Shown here in pieces: positions 59,878 to 64,000 of a stretch of DNA of 64,000 nt (position 1 is the first letter of the stretch; the number at the start of each line of letters is the position of its first letter). The stretch comes from GCA-002282575 sp964493995 (GTDB taxonomy: Bacteria; Pseudomonadota; Gammaproteobacteria; Thiomicrospirales; Thiomicrospiraceae), in assembly GCA_964493995.1 (NCBI GenBank), contig CAZBQD010000007.1:1-64000 (forward strand), written 5' to 3'. Made by a program: the position numbers and the translations under genes. A model generated the notes under the pieces. That model was not told the origin of the DNA. It saw only the letters and a list, made by a program, of their open reading frames with translations, and did not search any database.

Positions 59878-61743
59878 TTATTGCCCCCTTAAGAAAAGCT
59901 TGTCTAATTCTGTCATGCTCATTTGAATCCAAGTGGGTCGTCCGTGATTACATTGTCCCGAATGGGGGGTTTGCTCCATCTGACGCAATAGGGCATTCAT
60001 TTCTGCTAGGGTCAGTTGACGATTGGCACGTACCGAACCATGACACGCCATACTGGAGAGCAATATATCTTGCTGACGCGCCAAATAGTGGTTGGCGCTG
60101 CCGCCGGCATCAACAGATTGTAGCAACTGCAACAATAACGCCTGGATGTCGGCATTGACTAGCAAAGCGGGAACCGCCCTGACCACACATTCACTTTCAC
60201 CCAACCAATCCAACACAAAACCCAGCTGAATGAGTTGTGACATCAGACTCTCCATCTGCGCCTGCTGATGCACCGTCAAACGCATGACTAAAGGCACCAA
60301 TAGCGGCTGACTGGTTTGCGCTAGGCTTGACCATTGTTTTTTCAGTCGCTCATAAACAATCCGTTCATGGGCGGCATGCATATCGACCAGTACCAAACCC
60401 TGCCGATTTTCAGCAACAATATAGACACCCTGAATTTGCGCCCTCGCCTGTCCTAAATACTGGACTTCTGACGCATCTGGCTCTGCTTCTGTTTCGGCAG
60501 GCTGAGCCAATAAGAGCGATGAAGGTTCGAACGGTGATGTGCCTTGCCAGCTTAATTCGGCTTGCACTTGGGCAGGCCAATCGGCTTTATCTTCTTGCAG
60601 GCGCCAAGCGGGTGATGGGTTTGGCGTGTGTGAGTGGGTATTGCCAGCAACGGTAGTTCGATTGTTAAGGCTCGTGGCTCTGTGCGACGCCATGTTGTCT
60701 GTATCACTGGCGATTAGAGCGCTGTGTTGAGACAGGGTTTCACGGATGGCATAACGCAAGGCATCGGCTAAGGCTCGTCCATCGGCGAAGCGCACCTCTG
60801 TTTTCGCCGGATGTACATTCACATCGACTTGGCTGGGGTCAAGCGTGAGAAAGAGCACAAAGGCTGGGTGACGCTGTCCGTGCAGCAAGTCGTCGTAGGC
60901 GAGTTTGACACTAAACGACAGCTGTCTGTCTTTAATCGGTCGGCCATTAACAAAGAACCATTGCTGATCGGCACCGGCACGCGAATAACGCGGCGAACTG
61001 ATAAAGCCAGACAGTTGCCAAGCATCAGTGCTCAAGGCTAAGGGCAAAACCGCTTCAGCAAAGCCCTGACTGACCAACGTAGCTAGGCGGTGGGTCTGTG
61101 TGCTAGCCTCGGCTGGTAGCTGATAAATCAGCTGCTGATTATGACGCAAGGTAAAAGCGACTTGCGTATTGGCAAGCATTAATGCCGTTAACACATCGAC
61201 TATTTTGGCCCATTCAGCACGTGCCGATTTTAAGAATTTTTTACGCGCCGGAATGGTATGAAACAATCGGTCTATGGCAATGAGGGTGCCTTGCGGGTGC
61301 GCCACCGGCTGATGGGTTTGCAAAGCTCCGTTTTCCAGCACCAACAAGCCACCATGTGGTGCATTAGCGGTGGTAGAGGTGAGTTTTAATCGCGCAACCG
61401 CACCAATACTGGCTAAGGCTTCGCCACGAAAACCAAATGAGTGAATGTTGAACAAGTCATCGGTTTGCGTTAATTTGCTGGTGGCATGGGCCGAAACTGC
61501 CAACGGCAGGTCATCGTAATGAATGCCGGCGCCATTATCGCGCACTTCAATCAGATTCAAACCACCCTCTTCAATGAGGATATCGATCTGTGTTGCACCC
61601 GCATCGAGGCTGTTTTCGACCAGTTCTTTGACAATAGAAGCCGGACGATCAATCACCTCGCCGGCCGCGATTTGATTCACCAATAATGGCGCTAAGAGTT
61701 GGATTCGTTGAGCGATTGTGTTCACTCCGACATTATAACGCAA
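59878..61743 (-). CDS. mutL: DNA mismatch repair protein MutL
   Basis: 621 residues. The N-terminal GHKL ATPase has LVENSLDAGATQIDI, VRDNGAGI, THSFGFRGEALASIG-like (IHSFGFRGEALASI) and FFVNGRPIKDR. The C-terminal dimerisation domain has LVDMHAAHERIVYERL and SMACHGSVRANRQL, followed by HGRPTWI. It couples MutS to MutH or nicking. No DQHA-E endonuclease motif is seen; the C-terminal motif is DMHAAHERI. Confidence 0.95.
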   Translation of the reverse strand: MRYNVGVNTIAQRIQLLAPLLVNQIAAGEVIDRPASIVKELVENSLDAGATQIDILIEEGGLNLIEVRDNGAGIHYDDLPLAVSAHATSKLTQTDDLFNIHSFGFRGEALASIGAVARLKLTSTTANAPHGGLLVLENGALQTHQPVAHPQGTLIAIDRLFHTIPARKKFLKSARAEWAKIVDVLTALMLANTQVAFTLRHNQQLIYQLPAEASTQTHRLATLVSQGFAEAVLPLALSTDAWQLSGFISSPRYSRAGADQQWFFVNGRPIKDRQLSFSVKLAYDDLLHGQRHPAFVLFLTLDPSQVDVNVHPAKTEVRFADGRALADALRYAIRETLSQHSALIASDTDNMASHRATSLNNRTTVAGNTHSHTPNPSPAWRLQEDKADWPAQVQAELSWQGTSPFEPSSLLLAQPAETEAEPDASEVQYLGQARAQIQGVYIVAENRQGLVLVDMHAAHERIVYERLKKQWSSLAQTSQPLLVPLVMRLTVHQQAQMESLMSQLIQLGFVLDWLGESECVVRAVPALLVNADIQALLLQLLQSVDAGGSANHYLARQQDILLSSMACHGSVRANRQLTLAEMNALLRQMEQTPHSGQCNHGRPTWIQMSMTELDKLFLRGQ

Positions 61744-61758
61744 AGCTCGCTTGGCTCA

Positions 61759-63210
61759 TTAACCTTTCAGGTCTTTCACCATGGCAACACGTTGCGTCAT
61801 ATTCACCGGCACTTTCAACACTTGACCCGCTTTTAAGGTGCTTTTTTCGGTTAAATTATTGGCTTTCGCTAAATAGGCGACGCTGGTGCTATGTCGCTGA
61901 GCAATTTTTGCCAAGTTATCGCCTTTGTTGACGCGCACATTGGCATAGACAACGCCTGGCTCAGGCTGCACTTCCACAAACTTCACCAAACCGCTCACCA
62001 ACGAACTGGCCAGTCGAGCCTGATAAGCAGGATGTTGTAACAATTTGTCTTGTTCGGGATTAGAAATAAAACCCATTTCAACCAACACCGAGGGCATGTC
62101 GATGTTTTTTAGCACCATAAAGTTGGCTGACTGAATTTGCGAATGTTGCAAACGAATGCCCGCTTGCTTAAATCCTTGCTTGAGTTGTTGTCCCAGTTTT
62201 TGACTGTCTTGCATCGAGGCCATTAGCGCAACTTGACCAATGCTGTTGGCCTGCTGACGATTCCATAGTTCTACCCCATCCAATAGGTGATGATCGGAAC
62301 TGTTGGAGTGAGCTGCGACGAATTGGGCTAAATGCGAGGAGGCACCTTTGTTAGAGGTAACATAAAAGGAAGCACCACTGATGTTGCGGTTTTTGTATGA
62401 GTCGGCATGCAAAGACAAAAACACATCGGCATTGAGCGCGCGTGCAAGCTGAGGACGTTTGGTGAGGGAGACAAAATAATCACCATCACGCGTCAGCACC
62501 GCTCGCATACCCGGTTGAGCATCAATCTGTCGTTTGAGCTCTTTCGCAATCGCTAGGGTTAGGTCTTTTTCCATAACACCTGAAGCACTGACCGCGCCGA
62601 CATCTTTACCACCATGTCCAGGATCAATGGCCACCACCAATTCTTTCGTGCCCTTAAAGGGTTTGATGCTTAAAGGCGCTACGGTTAAGGTGGTCAGGTC
62701 TTGAGGTTGCAGGGAAGCCAGTTGTGATAAAGCGGGTTTGGTCACTTTAGATTTTTGCGCTTGAATTTCAGCACCCAATGTTTGCGCCACTTGCTGCGCA
62801 CTACGCGCTGACTTGGGCGCTTCTGCATTGGCCAGTTCAATGACGAATCGCGCCGATTGCCCTTTTTTCGCGGGCATGGAATAGCTGTTGACCAGCTTCA
62901 TCGGACGCGTTAGGGTGCTTTCAAGCGTCAGTTGCTGCTTCGTCTGACTCACCTTAACCTGATCTAAAGCACTGGCCATTGGCAGGCTGACTGATTGAGT
63001 GAGGCGTGTTTTAACCTGTTTGGACTGAATGCGTAATTGCTGTTGAGTGAGCTGGACTTGCCAATTTTCCGGCGTGTCGCTGACCAATACCAAACGGGTT
63101 AAACGGGCATCCTCTCCTGCACGAATCGACAAGAGCTCCGCCGCCCACCCATTCGATATCGGCAAACCCATGGTTAACATGGTCGCCATCATCCATAACC
63201 GTGATTTCAT
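61759..63210 (-). CDS. amiC: N-acetylmuramoyl-L-alanine amidase AmiC/AmiB-type
   Basis: 483 residues with a signal peptide ending GWAA. An AMIN domain (about 25-130) localises it to the septum. The Amidase_3 catalytic domain (about 190-410) shows AIDPGHGGKDVGAV, LSLHADSYKN and LVEMGFISNPEQD, which carry the zinc ligands. A C-terminal LysM (VNKGDNLAKIAQRHSTSVAYLAK) binds peptidoglycan. First downstream gene of tsaE in the operon. Confidence 0.93.
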   Translation of the reverse strand: MKSRLWMMATMLTMGLPISNGWAAELLSIRAGEDARLTRLVLVSDTPENWQVQLTQQQLRIQSKQVKTRLTQSVSLPMASALDQVKVSQTKQQLTLESTLTRPMKLVNSYSMPAKKGQSARFVIELANAEAPKSARSAQQVAQTLGAEIQAQKSKVTKPALSQLASLQPQDLTTLTVAPLSIKPFKGTKELVVAIDPGHGGKDVGAVSASGVMEKDLTLAIAKELKRQIDAQPGMRAVLTRDGDYFVSLTKRPQLARALNADVFLSLHADSYKNRNISGASFYVTSNKGASSHLAQFVAAHSNSSDHHLLDGVELWNRQQANSIGQVALMASMQDSQKLGQQLKQGFKQAGIRLQHSQIQSANFMVLKNIDMPSVLVEMGFISNPEQDKLLQHPAYQARLASSLVSGLVKFVEVQPEPGVVYANVRVNKGDNLAKIAQRHSTSVAYLAKANNLTEKSTLKAGQVLKVPVNMTQRVAMVKDLKG

Positions 63211-63230
63211 CTATCACCCCTCTGCCTGAT

Positions 63231-63716
63231 TCACTCAGACAATTCAAGCATAGTCGCTAGTAGTGTGTTGCCCAGCTCTGTTTGTGCGTTGAGCGTAATT
63301 TCTCGCTGGTCCCCCGCCAAAGAGCTGATTTTCAGTGCACAATCCGCGACGGGTAACCATCCTTCGCCGCGACTGGCCCACTCAATTAAGCAAATGCTAT
63401 GCCAGAATAAATCTCTCAGACCTAGGTACTCCAACTCCTCTGGGTCTTGCAAGCGATACAAATCCAGGTGGTGTAAGCTCAGATGAGCCAAGCTATAAGA
63501 CTCAATTAAGGAAAAAGTGGGGCTTTTCACCCGCGCATCGGGCAACAGGGCTTGAATGAAGCCCCGACTAAAAGCCGTCTTACCCGTGCCTAAATCGCCT
63601 TCCAATGTGATGAAGAAACCCTTATCATGAACCAAAGCAGCGACACACTGCGCCATCTTGGCAGCCAGCGCTTGTGTTTCTGTAACCGATGTTGACACCC
63701 ACTGATGACGATGCAT
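63231..63716 (-). CDS. tsaE: tRNA t6A synthesis ATPase TsaE
   Basis: 161 residues. LEGDLGTGKTAFSRGFIQ is the Walker A loop, VKSPTFSLIESY and the HLDLYRL segment complete the fold. With TsaB, TsaC and TsaD it makes N6-threonylcarbamoyladenosine in tRNAs. It starts the tsaE-amiC-mutL-miaA-hfq operon. Its ATG overlaps the divergent queG ATG by two bases (see findings). Confidence 0.93.
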   Translation of the reverse strand: MHRHQWVSTSVTETQALAAKMAQCVAALVHDKGFFITLEGDLGTGKTAFSRGFIQALLPDARVKSPTFSLIESYSLAHLSLHHLDLYRLQDPEELEYLGLRDLFWHSICLIEWASRGEGWLPVADCALKISSLAGDQREITLNAQTELGNTLLATMLELSE

Positions 63717-64000
63717 GACTAATTCACCCCAAAACCTAACTGTTGTCGATTATACCGAGTTAGCGGAAAAAATTCGTTGCTGGGGTGAAGAACTTCACCT
63801 AACGATTGGTATTACCCACCCGAATATCTCGGCTGCGCATCAGCAAGCACTGAGCGACTGGCTGGCGCAAGGCTTTCAGGGTGACATGCACTTTATGAGC
63901 CAACATCAAGCGCAACGACTTAATCCCGGTCTGTTACAGGAAGGCTGCCTCAGTGTTATCAGTGCGCGCTTAAATTATTGGAGCGAAGCCAAACACAGCT
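63715..64000 (+). CDS. queG: Epoxyqueuosine reductase QueG (partial, 5' end)
   Basis: About 95 residues from ATG 63715 to the window edge: LAEKIRCWGEELHLT, then HPNISAAHQQALSDWLAQGFQGDMHFM and a VISARLNYWSE stretch that match the QueG N terminus. QueG reduces epoxyqueuosine to queuosine in tRNA. The cobalamin and Fe-S domains lie outside the window. Divergent from tsaE. Confidence 0.8.
   Translation, partial: MTNSPQNLTVVDYTELAEKIRCWGEELHLTIGITHPNISAAHQQALSDWLAQGFQGDMHFMSQHQAQRLNPGLLQEGCLSVISARLNYWSEAKHS

Overview
The window looks like chromosome from a sulfur-oxidising gammaproteobacterium. It carries a stand-alone soxB, a sulfide:quinone oxidoreductase, and several gammaproteobacterial gene orders (tsaE-amiC-mutL-miaA-hfq-hflX-hflK-hflC-hisZ-purA-ppiD, dapA-bamC, pcnB-folK-panB-panC, mfd-csiV, alaA-hom-thrC). 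A soxB separate from other sox genes resembles Thiomicrospira, Hydrogenovibrio and Thiomicrorhabdus relatives, but that placement is inference.

Positions 1 to about 12.38 kb are one end of an integrated mobile element whose other end lies outside the window. A tyrosine integrase sits beside the 3' end of the tmRNA gene (ssrA), the probable attachment site. Inward from it are a xenogeneic repressor/antitoxin with a truncated toxin remnant, an HTH coiled-coil protein, AlpA, a small HTH protein, a TOPRIM primase and a DUF927 ATPase; the last three are joined by 4-nt ATGA overlaps. A 2.1-kb gene-free tract (3.9-6.0 kb) follows. It holds two ~105-bp inverted arms, a 41-bp direct repeat and at least six families of short repeats spaced near whole helical turns, and it looks like a replication origin. 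Beyond it are five small genes, each overlapping the next by 8 nt where a next gene exists. They are preceded by a promoter, a terminator and a ~75-nt structured RNA whose loop is complementary to sequences on both sides. That is the architecture of phage P4 immunity (seqA - CI RNA/seqB - seqC). The element is best read as a P4-type satellite or plasmid-like island with its primase and helicase as separate proteins. The outermost 1.4 kb carries small accessory genes, one frameshifted.

From 12.4 to 64 kb the sequence is dense housekeeping chromosome. In order: ssrA; thrC/hom/alaA; DedA-like, pcm and surE; recJ with a phosphatase and a parvulin; soxB; purL; bamC-dapA; lolD with one Lol permease; a TRIC-type channel; sqr; mfd-csiV-murB; rpoN; a diguanylate cyclase; ilvE; the pantothenate/folate block; two tRNA genes (Val-GAC, Leu-CAA); a type IV pilin-like gene; and the ppiD-to-tsaE superoperon, with the start of queG at the right edge.

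The most notable unexplained structure is the phased repeat array with inverted arms at 3989-5320. The P4-like antisense immunity region at 1521-1810 is next. The rest of the chromosome is conventional apart from a cysteine-rich insertion in threonine synthase, a single Lol permease, and overlapping divergent start codons of tsaE and queG.
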